Origin: Sinotaia quadrata
Lineage: Eukaryota; Mollusca; Gastropoda; Architaenioglossa; Viviparidae
DNA: 64,000 nucleotides
Assembly (NCBI GenBank): GCA_028829895.1
Contig: CM054180.1
Span: forward strand, 106,454,135-106,518,134
Direction of reading: 5' to 3'
This document shows, piece by piece, positions 36,998 to 48,511 of the stretch. The notes beneath the pieces are model-generated. The model had not been told where the DNA came from. It ran no database searches and saw nothing but the letters and a program-made list of their open reading frames with translations. Position 1 is the stretch's first letter, and each line of letters starts with the position of its first letter. The position numbers and the translations under genes are program-made.

Positions 36998-37182
36998 GAA
37001 GTCATTAATAAAGTCGTCAATGAAGTTCTCAATAAAGTCGTCAATGAAGTCATTAATAAAGTCGTCAATGAAGTTCTCAATAAAGTCGTCAATGAAGTCA
37101 TTAATAAAGTCGTCAATGAAGTCAATAAAGTCGTCAATTAAGTCCTCGATGTAGTCGTCCATGAAGTTCTCCGTGAAGTCCG
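36998..37182. repeat. 24-bp minisatellite with alternating subtypes
   Basis: GAAGTCATTAATAAAGTCGT followed by CAAT alternates with GAAGTTCTCAATAAAGTCGT followed by CAAT, a 48-bp higher-order unit. Being divisible by three, it is open on both strands (EVINKVVN type on plus, DDFIDDFI type on minus). The 128-codon plus frame at 36755-37141 is a chimera of element copy B and this array and is not a gene. Confidence 0.96.
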
Positions 37183-37768
37183 TGCTGCAAACCATATCTT
37201 GGAATAGAGAATATGTCTCTGTTCAATTAAAAAAAAGTACCAGAACAGAAAACGAAGCGGACAATGTGGGCCCTTCATTACTCAGTCTGCGAAACTGCTT
37301 TGCCGAGACATCATATTAAAACACACGCACGCACGCACAAAATATAAAATAAAAAAATAAATAAAAGAAACACATAAAGAAAGAAATTATAAGGACCACT
37401 ATTTTTTTCTTGCGGTGTTAGAAGAGATCGCTTTACGGATTACTGGCTGGCGGTAAAACACAAGTGCCCTCCCTTGAAAGTTGTGTTTCCAACAACTGTT
37501 CTTTCTTTTGTTAGCCCCTCGAGACTGGAATTGATGAGCTGCGGCGAACGCCAACGGTAAATTTCTACTTTTAGATGAATACATTGACTCGCAACGTGCG
37601 TGCTGAGCTGAAGTTGTTGGTTTGTTTGCTTTGCTTTTTAAATTCAATTATTTTCCATCTTTCTTTCTCACCTTTGGTTTTCTTTGTCTTGAAAGTTCAA
37701 AAATTAAAATGAAATGAAATTATTACACGTGTCGCGACTGCTCTGTCTGCCTAATAGTTACAAACATT
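37183..37768. other. Unique stretch, no gene seen
   Basis: An 82-codon minus-strand frame at 37399-37647 is unrecognised. Confidence 0.4.
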
Positions 37769-38040
37769 ACACGCACACACGCACACACACACACACACAC
37801 ACGAACACACACACGCACACGAACACACACACACACACGCACACGAACACACACACGCACACACACACGCACACTCACACACACACGCACACGAACACAC
37901 ACACACACGCACACGAACACACAAACACACACACACACGCGCACACACGCACACTCACACACACACGCACACACACACACGCACACACACACACACACGC
38001 ACACACGCGCACACACACATACACACACACACACACATAT
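37769..38040. repeat. Long (CA)n tract with CACACGAACA variants
   Basis: CA repeat in which CACACGCACACGAACACACA blocks recur, so a higher-order pattern has formed on the dinucleotide. The His/Thr- and Val/Cys-rich frames on both strands are artefacts. Confidence 0.97.
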
Positions 38041-38214
38041 ATAATTATAATTTATGTACACGCAAGTACTTCGTACACATATTCGTAGACATACTCATCC
38101 GTATTCGTGTATACACGTAGGAGTACACACGAACAAATATACAGATACGTATAGTTTTTTTTAAAAAAAGAGATGTGCTCACATGCACTCAAGACACAAC
38201 ACGCGTGAACAAAC

Positions 38215-38450
38215 TGAATTATTGCTCATTAAGACATGTGCACAGACTGAAGTATTGTTGCACATTAAAACACAAGTGCACAGACTGAAGTATTGTTGCA
38301 CATTAAGACACAAGTGCACAGACTGAAGTATTGTTGCACATTAAGATACAAGTGCACAGACTGAAGTATTGTTGCACATTAAGACACAAGTGCACAGACT
38401 AAAGTATTATTGCACATTAAGACACAAGTGCACAGACTGAAGTATTGTTT
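38215..38450. repeat. Minisatellite, 38-bp unit, about 6 copies
   Basis: CACATTAAGACACAAGTGCA followed by CAGACTGAAGTATTGTTG, with few differences between copies. Confidence 0.97.
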
Positions 38451-39309
38451 AAGCGTATATAACTTATCGTCGAACATATTATACGGACATTAACACAGTG
38501 GTATACAAAATGCCAAATGAAAAACTCGGAATGCCGATTGCAAAATAATTTATCACGATCCGCTTTACACACGAGTATAGCAGAATCAGAAATATTTACC
38601 GCATCGCATCGTGTAAGGCGCATTGTCTACCACCAATTTCGGTGTATATGCGCTATTGCGGACGCCAGGTAGATGGATGTGGCGGGGGGGGGGGGGAATG
38701 TAATGAACTCTTTCCTTGCCGAACGCGTGCACGCACATAAGAGTTGAAGTAGGGAGAATTAAAGGCGCTGTCGCCCTGAAACGTACGCGCTCCTGCGGCC
38801 GTTATTCTTCTAAGAATGTCAGTATATGATACTTACTGTCTGCGCTCTTTGTCTCTTAAATAGCCTTATTCTAATGTGTCGCTATCTCGCTGTTTGAGCA
38901 GATATGATTTAAAGAGTTTAGTACTATGCTCGATTTCATTTTACTATGTGAAACACGGCAACCTTAATTCCTTCTTGAACTTTCATGAGAGTCCCTGGAT
39001 TGCCGTTGCTAAAGAAATGAGTATCTAAAACGCAGCTAATACATTTTGTCATTCTAATACATGATTTTTAAAAATTAATTTATCGATTGTGTTTCATGCT
39101 CGCTCTCCCCCTCTCCCCCCTGGATTCCAGTCACTGAAGAACATGAATGGATAAAGAGTAAATACGCAGAATGTACGACTTCATAATATCGTAGATAAAA
39201 CATTAACGTCATAATGTTCTGGCAGTTAATTATTCCAAAAGCACGTTAACGAGGACTACCAAAGTCAAAAACCAAAATAAGATAACCTATGAGCACTTCT
39301 GCAGTGAAC
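38451..39309. other. Unique stretch with poly-G, no gene seen
   Basis: A run of 13 G lies at 38684-38696. Nothing else recognised. Confidence 0.5.
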
Positions 39310-39471
39310 GGTCTTGAGAAGATGATGGTTGAGGCTAGTAAAGGCGGGTAGTTGTGGCTAGACAAGATGATGTTTGAGGCTAGTAAAGACGGTAGTTGTG
39401 GCTAGTCAAGATGATGCGCAAGGTTAATAAAGACGGGTAGTTGTGGCTAGTCAAGAAGATGGCAAGGCAAA
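39310..39471. repeat. Minisatellite, about 45-bp unit (left half of an interrupted array)
   Basis: Three to four copies with GAGGCTAGTAAAGRCGGTAG and TTGTGGCTAGTCAAGATGAT. The array ends exactly at the LTR-like copy C, and related TTGTGRCTAKTCAAGG units resume on the other side. Confidence 0.9.
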
Positions 39472-40783
39472 TGTGGCAGAGTAAATTTGCCAATCCTAGT
39501 TCCAAGCTTATTCGTTATATAAATTGTTATATTGTCAAAGTGACCTGACATTGGGCACTCCTTACGATGGTATTTTTGTAAGTATCAGAGTTGGAGTAAA
39601 GAATTCGAGTTGAGAATATACTAGTAAATTCTGATGCAAATCAAACCAGTTCCAACTGGATGAGTAGTTTTTATTATCCAATGGTTAGATTTACGAGACC
39701 AGACAAGATCAAAAGTTTACTTGCTGTAGAGAATTCTATTTTCTAATCACTTTGAATTTGGAGTGGCAAGAAGTCTGGTAATGAAAGGTGGAGTTTAGCT
39801 TAATGGTGAGTTAACTGACTGATTGACAGAGAATGGACTTAAAAATATTTCGTGCACTTTGCTATTGCTATGTTATACTTGTATTTTAGCGATGTATATT
39901 GAGAATAGACTATTATTTCTACAATTTTAAAAACTCAAATGCTCGTATATAGTATGCTAAACACTTGACCTTGTTGCTAGTGAATACATTCATAAAATTG
40001 ATGTGCTGTATTTATTATTATGTGTGCATGTTTTGGGCCAATAAATAATGTTGCAGAAAACTGTAAGTTGAGACTTGAATGTAAGAGAGATTGGAGCTAA
40101 AGATGAATTAAACTGGAAACTTAGCATTTGCTCCTTGATTATATTTGTCATAAGAAACCTTTCCTTGTTTTACCTGAATCTCCAGGTTTACTGATTATAA
40201 ACTCCTACAACCCTGGTAGATGCAGAAAGTATCATCCGCATTCTCTCAGTGGAAGGAATACACTGTACTCCATTGATGTATTGTGGCTATGTATGCTGAC
40301 TACATTGAGCAATTTCTGGTACAAAAGTTACTGGAAATTGCCACACTTGTTCTGCCTAAGGGAAGCTAATACGGCAGAGCACCAGAGGAATAATGGCTAG
40401 TCAGTGTTCTATAATGTGTGAAGGGAAACACATGGAATTGACAGTAATATTGTGAACAATAAACTTGTGAGAAACTATTATTGCTTATCTCTAATAACTC
40501 CATTTCTGTTCTCTGATATGAACAATCCTGTAATTTGTATTGACACTAATGTTTAAAATGTGTTTTAGGATATAAGACCATATAGGTATTAAAATTATTC
40601 GGACATGTTTTGTGGAAATATTGATGTCATGTAATCTTTCTCATTGTGATTGTTATATGTGTATTTGATTGTTGCAATAAATTTACTGTTAAATTTATTG
40701 ACCTTCTTACAAATATTGATAAACATATGATGAAGAAGAAAGTGGGTGGATGGGAGCTCGCTAAGTATAGATTAAAAGACATG
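39472..40783 (-). mobile_element. LTR-like dispersed element, copy C, reversed and truncated
   Basis: On the plus strand it begins TGTGGCAGAGTAAATTTGCC, the reverse complement of the copy B 3' end, and then matches B in reverse (CAAATCAAACCAGTTCCAAC, AGCGAGC/GGATGGG near 40750). The 5' portion, about 250 bp relative to B, is missing. The 90-codon frame at 40128-40400 lies inside the element and is not supported. Confidence 0.85.
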
Positions 40784-40869
40784 GTTAGTCTCCAGTAAAC
40801 AGGCGAGTGAGGAAATAACTACTCTACTTTACTCGTCTTTCTCTCTTCCTTCACTCACACGTAACATTA

Positions 40870-41190
40870 CGTCACAATGACTACTCAAGGTGGGGATTGT
40901 GACTATTAAAGGTATTGGTTGTGACTATTCCAGGAAGTGGTGGTGACTATTCAAGGCTATGGTTGTGACTATTCCAGGCAGTGGTTGTGACTATTGAAAG
41001 CTATGGTTGTGACTATTCCAGGCAGTGGTAGTGACTATTCAAGGCTAGGGTTATGACTATTCCAGGTGTTGGCTTTGACTAGTCAAGGCAGTGGTTCTGG
41101 ATAGTTGAAGCGGTGGTTTTGGCTTACTTCAAGGCAGGGTGGGGTGTGTGGCTAGTCAAGATAGCGGGCTAGTAGATCTAGTGAAGCGGG
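40870..41190. repeat. Minisatellite, about 22/44-bp unit (right half of an interrupted array)
   Basis: Repeats of GGTTGTGACTATTCAAGGCT and GGTTGTGACTATTCCAGGCA alternate. Rightmost units (TGTGGCTAGTCAAGATAGCG near 41140) are close to the units at 39310-39471, which suggests one original array. Confidence 0.88.
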
Positions 41191-42124
41191 CTTCAATTAG
41201 TTCAGATTTAAAACGTTAAATATTCAAAATTATACATTACTTCGTATTATGCATTTTAAGTTCACGGTCGTATGGAATAAACATAATTTTAAGGGCACAC
41301 CTGAAGAGCACTGGTAGGAAAAAAAGATGGGGTTCTCTTGTCTACGCCTTTACGCCTTACCGCCTCTCGTAATGTAGACAAAAGTAGTGAACCAATGAAA
41401 ATGCATTCATTGGCATGGTCAAGGTCCTTTATGGCAGTTATGTCTTATTTATCGTGCAGTGCATTCTTGGCTTATTTCAAAATTAATGGTAATAATGTCT
41501 AGTTGGCTGTACTTGTAATTTCGCCTACAACTGATTTAACAGTTGACTGTTTGTACTCAGCAACTTAATGTATTAGGGTTAGGGTTAGTATTGGTTTTAT
41601 TACATTTATACGTATAATTAAAGAATAAATAAAGAAAGCTGAACATGATTTCGGCGCTGTGCTGTTAGAGTGAGCTTTTGTTGGTTCTAAGTTTAGTGCA
41701 TATTTGATTGGTTAGAACGTGGACTTACAATTAATCTTGTAAACTTTGATTGGTCATGGAAAAAGAGTCAACTGTTATCCTTCTCTGACTGGCGATAAAG
41801 CACGGTGCTATTCTCCGCACACCACCCCCACCCGAATGGTGTGACAATCAAAGGTAGGTAACTCTGTCGCCATGTCTAGTTCGAAATAAAGCAGACAATC
41901 ACAGGAGCGAATTTTAAATTTCGATTTTAAACATCAGTTTTGATTTTAAAAAATGGTCTCCTGTTATTTTTAAACTTTGTTTTGTAATGTGTATACTTGA
42001 AATTATTCTGAAATAGGAAATGTATGGAGACTGAGTAAGTAATGTTGAATAGCATCTATTGACACTGTGACAATTTATTGAAAATAGCACACATTTTCAC
42101 CTATGATGTTTACCTCAAAATATT
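41191..42124. other. Unique stretch, no gene seen
   Basis: TTAGGGTTAGGGTTAG near 41574 is only about 2.5 vertebrate-type telomere units. Nothing else is recognised. Confidence 0.5.
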
Positions 42125-42728
42125 ATATACAAAACAGAGAGAATATTATATAAAACAGACAGAATAGTATGTACTAAAACAGACAGAATAACATATACTA
42201 AAAGAGGCAAAATGTTACATACTAAAATAGAGAGATATTAAACACAAAAACAAAAATAATATTAACAGGCAGAATATTACTAACTACAACGGTCAAGATA
42301 TACATACTACAACGGGAAGAACGTACACACACAAGCAAGTCAGAATAATACTAAAACAGGCAGAATATTACATTCTACAACCGGCAGAATAAAACACACA
42401 CATACACACACACACACACAAATCAGAATATTACATACTGAAACGGGCAGAATATAACGCGCATTAAAAAATCAGAATATTACATACTGAAACGGGCAGA
42501 ATATTAGCCTACATAATAAAACAGGCAGAATATTGCATAATAAAACAGGCAGAATATTGCATACTACAAGAGGCAGAATACCACAAGCCACAACGAGCAT
42601 AATATAACAAACACAAAACACAGAATATTACATACTTAAAGAAGCAGGATATTATTATATACTAAAACAAGCAGAACATTTATACTAAAACAAGCAGAAC
42701 ATTATATACTAAAACAGGCAGAATTGGC
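42125..42728. repeat. Degenerate minisatellite, unit about 24-30 bp
   Basis: More than 20 copies of ACTAAAACAGGCAGAATATT followed by ACAT, with many substitutions and inserted CA-rich pieces. Confidence 0.93.
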
Positions 42729-42844
42729 AGTAATTTGTTCTACTTAGCATATACGACTCGAGTCTAACAAAATTGATCGTTCTCCGTAAATTGCAAATCC
42801 TAAAACAAAACAACATAGTAATTGTTCACTAAAGACTCAACACA

Positions 42845-43265
42845 CGTCAGTGCCTCGCCGCTAGTGATGTTATTTTTTGCACGGTGAAGCACGTTACTCG
42901 CAAATCAGTGTCTAGCCGCTGGTGATGTATTTTTGCACGGTGAAACACGTTACTCGCAGCACACGGCAAATAAGTTTTTAACCGCTGGTGATGTTTTTTT
43001 TTTTTGTACGGTGAAACACGTCACTCGCAGCACACGGCAAAGTGTTTAGCCGCTAGTGTTTTGTTTGTTGTTTTTTTTTTTTGCACGCTGAAACACGTTA
43101 CTCGCAAATCAGTTTCTAGCCGCTAGTGATATTTTTGCACGCTGAAACACGTTATTCGCAAATCAGTTTCTAGCCGCTAGTGATGTTTTTGCACGATGAA
43201 ACACGTTACTCGCAGCACATGGCAAATAAGTGTTTAGCCGCTGGTGATGTTTTCGCACGTTGCTT
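42845..43265. repeat. Minisatellite with short and long units, about 54-70 bp
   Basis: About seven copies of TAGCCGCTRGTGATGTTTTT followed by GCACGGTGAAACACGTTACT. Long units carry CAGCACACGGCAAATAAG after CTCG; short units carry CAAATCAG instead. A poly-T run within the unit varies in length. Confidence 0.95.
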
Positions 43266-43559
43266 GCAACAAACCATTTCTAGCGCCGAGCATCAATTTC
43301 TTCTGCAAGTACCCGCCTGGGCCTCTTGGCCCTCCAAGACTGCGGGTCTGGCATTAACAACTTTCCGGTTGCCGTTGACAACCCCAGGCAAAACAGTTGT
43401 GGCAGCCTGCAGCTGGGGATAATCACACACAAGCGAACCTGCAACCTAGAGCCATTCATATGGTTCCAGCACCCAGGTGAAGGCAGTTCTCACAACATTT
43501 CAACCTCGCTTGAAACCAAATTGTTTTGAGACAACCCACACGCGAGCGAGCAGGAACAC
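43266..43559. other. GC-richer unique segment
   Basis: Overlapping plus frames at 43180-43422 and 43326-43529 start in or near the minisatellite and resemble no known protein. The segment could be an exon or an old SINE, but I cannot support either. Confidence 0.25.
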
Positions 43560-43775
43560 ATGCGCATAAATACTCAGACACCTATGCATGCAATGCACAC
43601 ACACGCACTCACACACGCAGTAACACGCGCATATAAACGCACGCATACCTATAGACACTAACAAACAAGTGCACAAGCATACCACGCATATAAACAGAGA
43701 CACATGCATGCGCACACACATACACACTCACAACCATAAGATCTTGCCCATATACGCAAACACACAGACAGACAC
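43560..43775. repeat. CA-rich low-complexity tract
   Basis: Degenerate CACACGCA, ATATAAACGCACGC and similar sequence. Confidence 0.85.
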
Positions 43776-43871
43776 ACAATATGAAACAAAGTAATATTTT
43801 TGGCGATTGCATCCGGTTAATGTGGATCTGGTTAGATTTTATTTGGTGTATTACTTGTATACAATTGGATA

Positions 43872-43966
43872 GAGTTCTAGCTACATGATATGAAAGATAA
43901 ATAGACTTGGGGGTGGTGGAGTTCTAGCTACATGATATGAAAGATAAATAGACTTGGGGGTGGTGG
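43872..43966. repeat. 47-bp tandem duplication, perfect
   Basis: GAGTTCTAGCTACATGATAT starts at 43872 and 43919. The two copies appear identical. Confidence 0.95.
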
Positions 43967-44934
43967 AAAGATTGTCGCCACAGAAGCAGTCGACTAAATG
44001 CTGTAGTTTGATAACAAATACGGATTTTTGTAGCTAGTTCACCAAGAAGTGTTGTTGTTGTTGTTGTGTGTTGTATAACGTTTTGTTATTAAGAGTGTTG
44101 ATATTAGGTAGCAGTTTCTGTTGCTACTATATTGTTACTATCTTGTATTTTTGTAGCATTGTGGTTATTTCTTTTTAATGTATGCGTATAATATATAGAT
44201 GCTGATATTTGGTTGAAAAAATAACTTGTATCAGTTAATTGAGTTACTTATCGAAGGCAGTCATATTCGGTTTAAATAGTAAACTCAAAGCAGTCACAGA
44301 CATTTAATATGTTCAACCAGTCACGAATTTCTTAACAGTAATTTTTTTTTTAAATCGTCACTAGTAAAGTGGATCAGTAACAAGAAAACAAAATATTAAA
44401 GCAAAAAATTGATTATTGTTTGTAACTTCATTCCTACGAGAAGTAACTTAACGAAGCAGCTTTGCATCGTTGGTAATTACTATTGTAAATTAACATTTTT
44501 ATTCAGAAAGTCTAAATATTAATTTTGAATAGTGTACTATATAGTGATAGAACTAACACAGTGTAACAAGCAGTAATAGCAAATTGTTTATTGTACACTA
44601 ATTAGTATAATATAGTAGTTAATTAGCTTTCTTTAATACTCATTCAGTATGAGATAATTAAAGCTGTTTTAACATTAATTACCATAACAGAAGAGCGGTG
44701 ACTTAAAAAAAAATAGAACCCAAACAACTCGTTAACATCCATTCTAAAACCGTTATTCCGAATGGACCAGGTAGAGCTATTTTATTATCATCGAGTTCTA
44801 AAGTATGTTTCTCCTCATTATGTAATTTTGGTCTGGCATCAAGATGCCCACAGTAAATTATTCTGGAAGCTAGCTGAGATTGATTACACATTCTGGAATC
44901 AAGTGAAAGGAAGACGCAAAACGCAGTCAACTAC
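43967..44934. other. AT-rich stretch, no gene seen
   Basis: A short (GTT)n run at about 44050-44066. Nothing else. Confidence 0.5.
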
Positions 44935-45205
44935 GCCTCTGCTGAAAGATCCGGATGGTAACAGAAACAAATTGCGTCCCTCTGCTGAAAGATCCGGATG
45001 GTAATAGAAACAAACTACGTCCCTCTAATGAAAGATCCGGATGGTAATAGAAACAAACTACGTCCCTCTGCTGAAAGATCCGGATGGTAACAGAAACAAA
45101 TTGCGTCCCTTTGCTGAAAGATCCGGATGGTAACAGAAACAAACTACGTCCCTCTGCTGAAAGATCCGGATGGTAATAGAAACAAACTACGTCCCTCTGC
45201 TGCAG
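44935..45205. repeat. Minisatellite, 43-bp unit, about 6 copies
   Basis: CTCTGCTGAAAGATCCGGAT followed by GGTAACAGAAACAAACTACGTCC in two pieces. Because 43 is not divisible by three, the minus-strand 115-codon frame at 44927-45274 cycles through all three registers; it is an artefact. Confidence 0.97.
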
Positions 45206-45374
45206 AACAATCAACAATGTATACACACTATTTCGTATGCCATATAGTAGGAGAACAGTGTCTCCTATCAACACTTATAAATAAAATAACAGATGACCTC
45301 AGCAGACAATAGACATAGACAAAATTACAGCAGTCAGCAGCAGGCACATCTTTGCTCAGGGACTGATCTATACT

Positions 45375-45660
45375 CGTCTCCTTTGAAATAAACAAATAGT
45401 ACCGTCTCCACTGAAATAAGCAAATAGTAGGGTCTCCACTGAAAAGTGCTAAAAATATCGCTCCATTAAAGTAAGCAAAACGTAGCGTCTCCATTGAAAT
45501 AAGCAAAACGTAGTGTTTCAACTGAAATAGGCAAAACTTACCGTCTCCACTGAAACAAGCAAAAAGTACCGTCGCCAATGAAATAAGCAAAAAGTACCGC
45601 TCCATTGCAATAAATAAAATGTACTGTCTCTACTGAAATAAGCAAATGTACCGCTCCAAC
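45375..45660. repeat. Minisatellite, about 28-bp unit, about 10 copies
   Basis: GTCTCCACTGAAATAAGCAA followed by AAAGTACC. Moderately diverged, with occasional CGCTCC deletions. Confidence 0.93.
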
Positions 45661-46280
45661 CAGCTTAGTCACAGAAGTGTGTAGAAATAGGATAGGAGAC
45701 TGGAATTGCTAGTTTGTTTACGTTTGTTTGTTTGTTTGGTGGGATGGCGTGTAATAAAGACAGAAAGGACGTAATATCGTTTTTAAATATTATTTTCTTT
45801 ATTTATTTTTTGTCGTGTCCCGTTGAAATGCCTATTACTTTCCCTATTCACAACGGCGTCAGTTTTTAATTGCAAGACAGACATGATTCTTTTGTGGGAG
45901 TCTCACTTGGATTCTGTAAGGTCTGGGTAAGCTGCTGGGGGCCAAGAACCCGAATCATTTGCGGGTGTCGTCCTGCTTCACTGTGGATCTGCCTGCTTTG
46001 GTATAGCGACTCCAACTTCATCATCTAGGGCCTTACCACTGCACGACGTCGGTGCGTGCCTGAAGAACAAAATGTCGTCGACATCGAAGACAAAAAGTTA
46101 TCGCCCCTTAACTCCTTTGCTATCTGTGTTACAGCGTCTGATCTAGATAATTCTAATTAATGTGCTCACTAAAAAAAGTGAAAGTAATTTTAAATAGAAA
46201 GATTTTGCAAAAAACAACAACAAAAAAAAGAAGCTAATTTTGGAGAGATGGAAGAAGAGAAAGGACAGACGGGAAGAAAG
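45661..46280. other. Unique stretch, no gene seen
   Basis: Short (GTTT)n near 45717-45738. Nothing else recognised. Confidence 0.45.
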
Positions 46281-46287
46281 TGTGTGT

Positions 46288-46362
<75 letters not shown>

Positions 46363-46370
46363 TGTGTGGT
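46281..46370. repeat. (TG)n microsatellite
   Basis: A long TG tract, nearly pure. Confidence 0.98.
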
Positions 46371-47680
46371 GAATAAAGAAATTTTTTTTTTAAGTAGAAA
46401 GGAGAAAGGAGGTGGAGACAACTTTCACATTCCAACCTCGTAGAGACAGCTCCTTGAAAGTCTCAGTTTTGACGATAGCTATTTCAAAGGTTTCAACTCA
46501 AACTGCTTGCACTTTCTGCAAGTCAGCAAGTTGGTGCCAAATTTCAGTTGCCACGGAAACGTAAACTACGCACTGTCTGGCAGGTGAGAGGTCTCTATGC
46601 TGACTCACTTGACCTGGCGAGGCCGTGTGCTACCTGCGTGACCATGCAACCTTGCCCTGATTTCTGCAATTACCGGCGTCGGAAGCGCGAGTTATTTCCC
46701 TTTGAACTTGAGAAGTTTTAGGTCAAGCAGTGTTTGGCTGAGTGGATGGGTGACTGGATTTTCCTCTTCGGGTTGTCGGATGAATCTCTGCAAGGCATGC
46801 TACAGTCAGAATGGTCGAGCGGGTGTACAGTTTGAACAGCTGTGATGCTCAGATCTGTTTCTTATCGAACCCACTGTCATTCAGTTTATGAATGCAGATG
46901 ACATGGTCGACATGTACAAACGTCTGCAGACAAGAAGATTGAATGTAGTATCTTCTATGATATAAAACAGAACTGAATTCTCCAAAATATTCTGGTTTGT
47001 ACCATTCGTCCCTTCTGAAGTTGCAAAATATAATTTATTTTTTTTTGCATGCCCTCAAGGTGAAACCATTGCTTTCAAATAGCAAAGACGCACGCATATA
47101 TAATTAATTAAAATGCATATAACTCTAATATTACAAATATTTCTATATAGTATACATTTAGCAAACTTAATCTTACCATTATTTTAACTCTACCCTAACT
47201 GTTAATTACAAAACAACATCCCTAAGATCTTTTCATCTTAGTAAACGTAACAGGATAAAGAGAGAGCAAAACTTTCAATTCCAAGAGTGCCAGCGCCCCA
47301 AAGAGTGACCTGTCCATTTCACAAGTGTGTGTTTGTGTGTGGTGCTATTTTTGTCAGTTTTCCTTTCTCTTGACTGTGTTCTTTTTTCTAGCAGGGGAGA
47401 TAAATGTCATACCGCTACATCTTTAAAGTATGTCGACCGTTGAAAGTGAAACATCTCGCTAGCTGATTTTATCCATACAGAGTGAGAGTGAGTGAGGTTA
47501 TTTGTGTTTTAAAGGCCTTCTTAAAATGTCGTCTTTTCTTTTTTTTTGGATAAAGGTCAATGACGTCACTGACGTTTTAAAAAATGTGTTGCCGTAATTC
47601 TTTTTTAACTTCGCAAATTGATTCATAAAAAAATTACAAGTAATTTTTCCCCTTTCAGATACTTGGTATCGCGTGCGTGT
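46371..47680. other. Unique stretch with an RFX X-box-like site
   Basis: GTTGCCACGGAAAC at 46547-46560 differs by one base from the X-box GTTGCCATGGAAAC bound by RFX factors. An exact TGACGTCA lies at 47561-47568. The 46440-46850 part is GC-richer than its surroundings, but no coding frame was identified. Confidence 0.35.
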
Positions 47681-47715
47681 GTGTGTGAGAGAGAGAGAAC
47701 GAAAGAATGTATAGG

Positions 47716-47752
<37 letters not shown>
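47681..47752. repeat. Compound GA and TG microsatellite
   Basis: A short GAGAGA run followed by a TG run at about 47720-47750. Confidence 0.95.
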
Positions 47753-48061
47753 TATCTCTGTGTGGAATGAAGATACATTTTCACAATCTTAGCAAGACGG
47801 GGTGTATGTGAATAGAAGGAATTGTTGGCTCGTCTCTTCTGAAATACCAGAGATGGCTTAATTTGAGAGACAGTGTTTGGTTGTTCTCCTTGGCGTCGGT
47901 AAGACAGGATTGTCAACGCTTCAACAATGCTACCCATTCTTAGCAAAATTCTTTTGACCTATTCTTTACTTTTCCAAGCTACCTCTCTCTCCACCCCCAA
48001 CCCTCGCTCTCATCTAATAGAGCAATTTAAATAGGCAAATACCAATAAAAGTTATTACATT

Positions 48062-48270
48062 CACACATGTGTGAGCGCGTGCGTGTGTGCGTGTGTGCTA
48101 TTTGCCTCTGTCTAGTGTTATATTGTAGGTTGTTCGCGCCGTGTCTACGTTTGTGTTTTAATGTGTATGTGTGCGTGTATTTGTGTGTGTGTGTTTGTTT
48201 GTTTGTGTGTGTGTGTGTGTGGATATAAATTAATTAAAAACAATTTAATGAAAGAGGTAAATGCACGCAG

Positions 48271-48327
<57 letters not shown>

Positions 48328-48395
48328 GGATATAAATTAATTAAAAACAATTTAATGAAAGAGGTAAATGCACGCAGCGTGTGTGTGTGTGTACG
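48062..48395. repeat. TG arrays with a 107-bp duplicated unit
   Basis: The block GGATATAAATTAATTAAAAA and the following AATGAAAGAGGTAAATGCACG occurs at 48221 and again at 48328, each followed by TG repeats. One event duplicated the unique block together with the adjacent microsatellite. Confidence 0.95.
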
Positions 48396-48441
48396 TAACG
48401 GAGACAAAATAGGTGGATGAACGGGCGGGTGAACGGATGGA

Positions 48442-48511
48442 CTGCCGGATCGATAGATAGACAGATAGATAGATGGACGGACGGACGGACGGATAGATAG
48501 ATAGATAGATA
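48442..48511. repeat. (GATA)n/(GGAC)n compound microsatellite
   Basis: GATAGATAGACAGATA, then GGACGGACGGAC, then GATAGATA. Confidence 0.96.

Noticed and set aside
37714..38088. His/Thr-rich frame of 124 codons and its Val/Cys counterpart
   Set aside because: Translation of a (CA)n tract on both strands; the same applies near 1773-2135, 46143-46443 and 54983-55300.
38684..38696. G13 run as a possible quadruplex or regulatory site
   Set aside because: A simple homopolymer; similar C runs occur at about 8333, 23896 and 24607 with no associated feature.
40128..40400. 90-codon ORF in a repeat-poor looking stretch
   Set aside because: It lies wholly inside LTR-like copy C and is not open in the aligned parts of the other copies.
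41573..41590. Interstitial telomere repeat TTAGGGTTAGGGTTAG
   Set aside because: Only about 2.5 units; too short to indicate a telomere or fusion point.
44927..45274. 115-codon minus-strand ORF
   Set aside because: Runs through a 43-bp minisatellite in all three registers, as expected from repetition without selection on protein.
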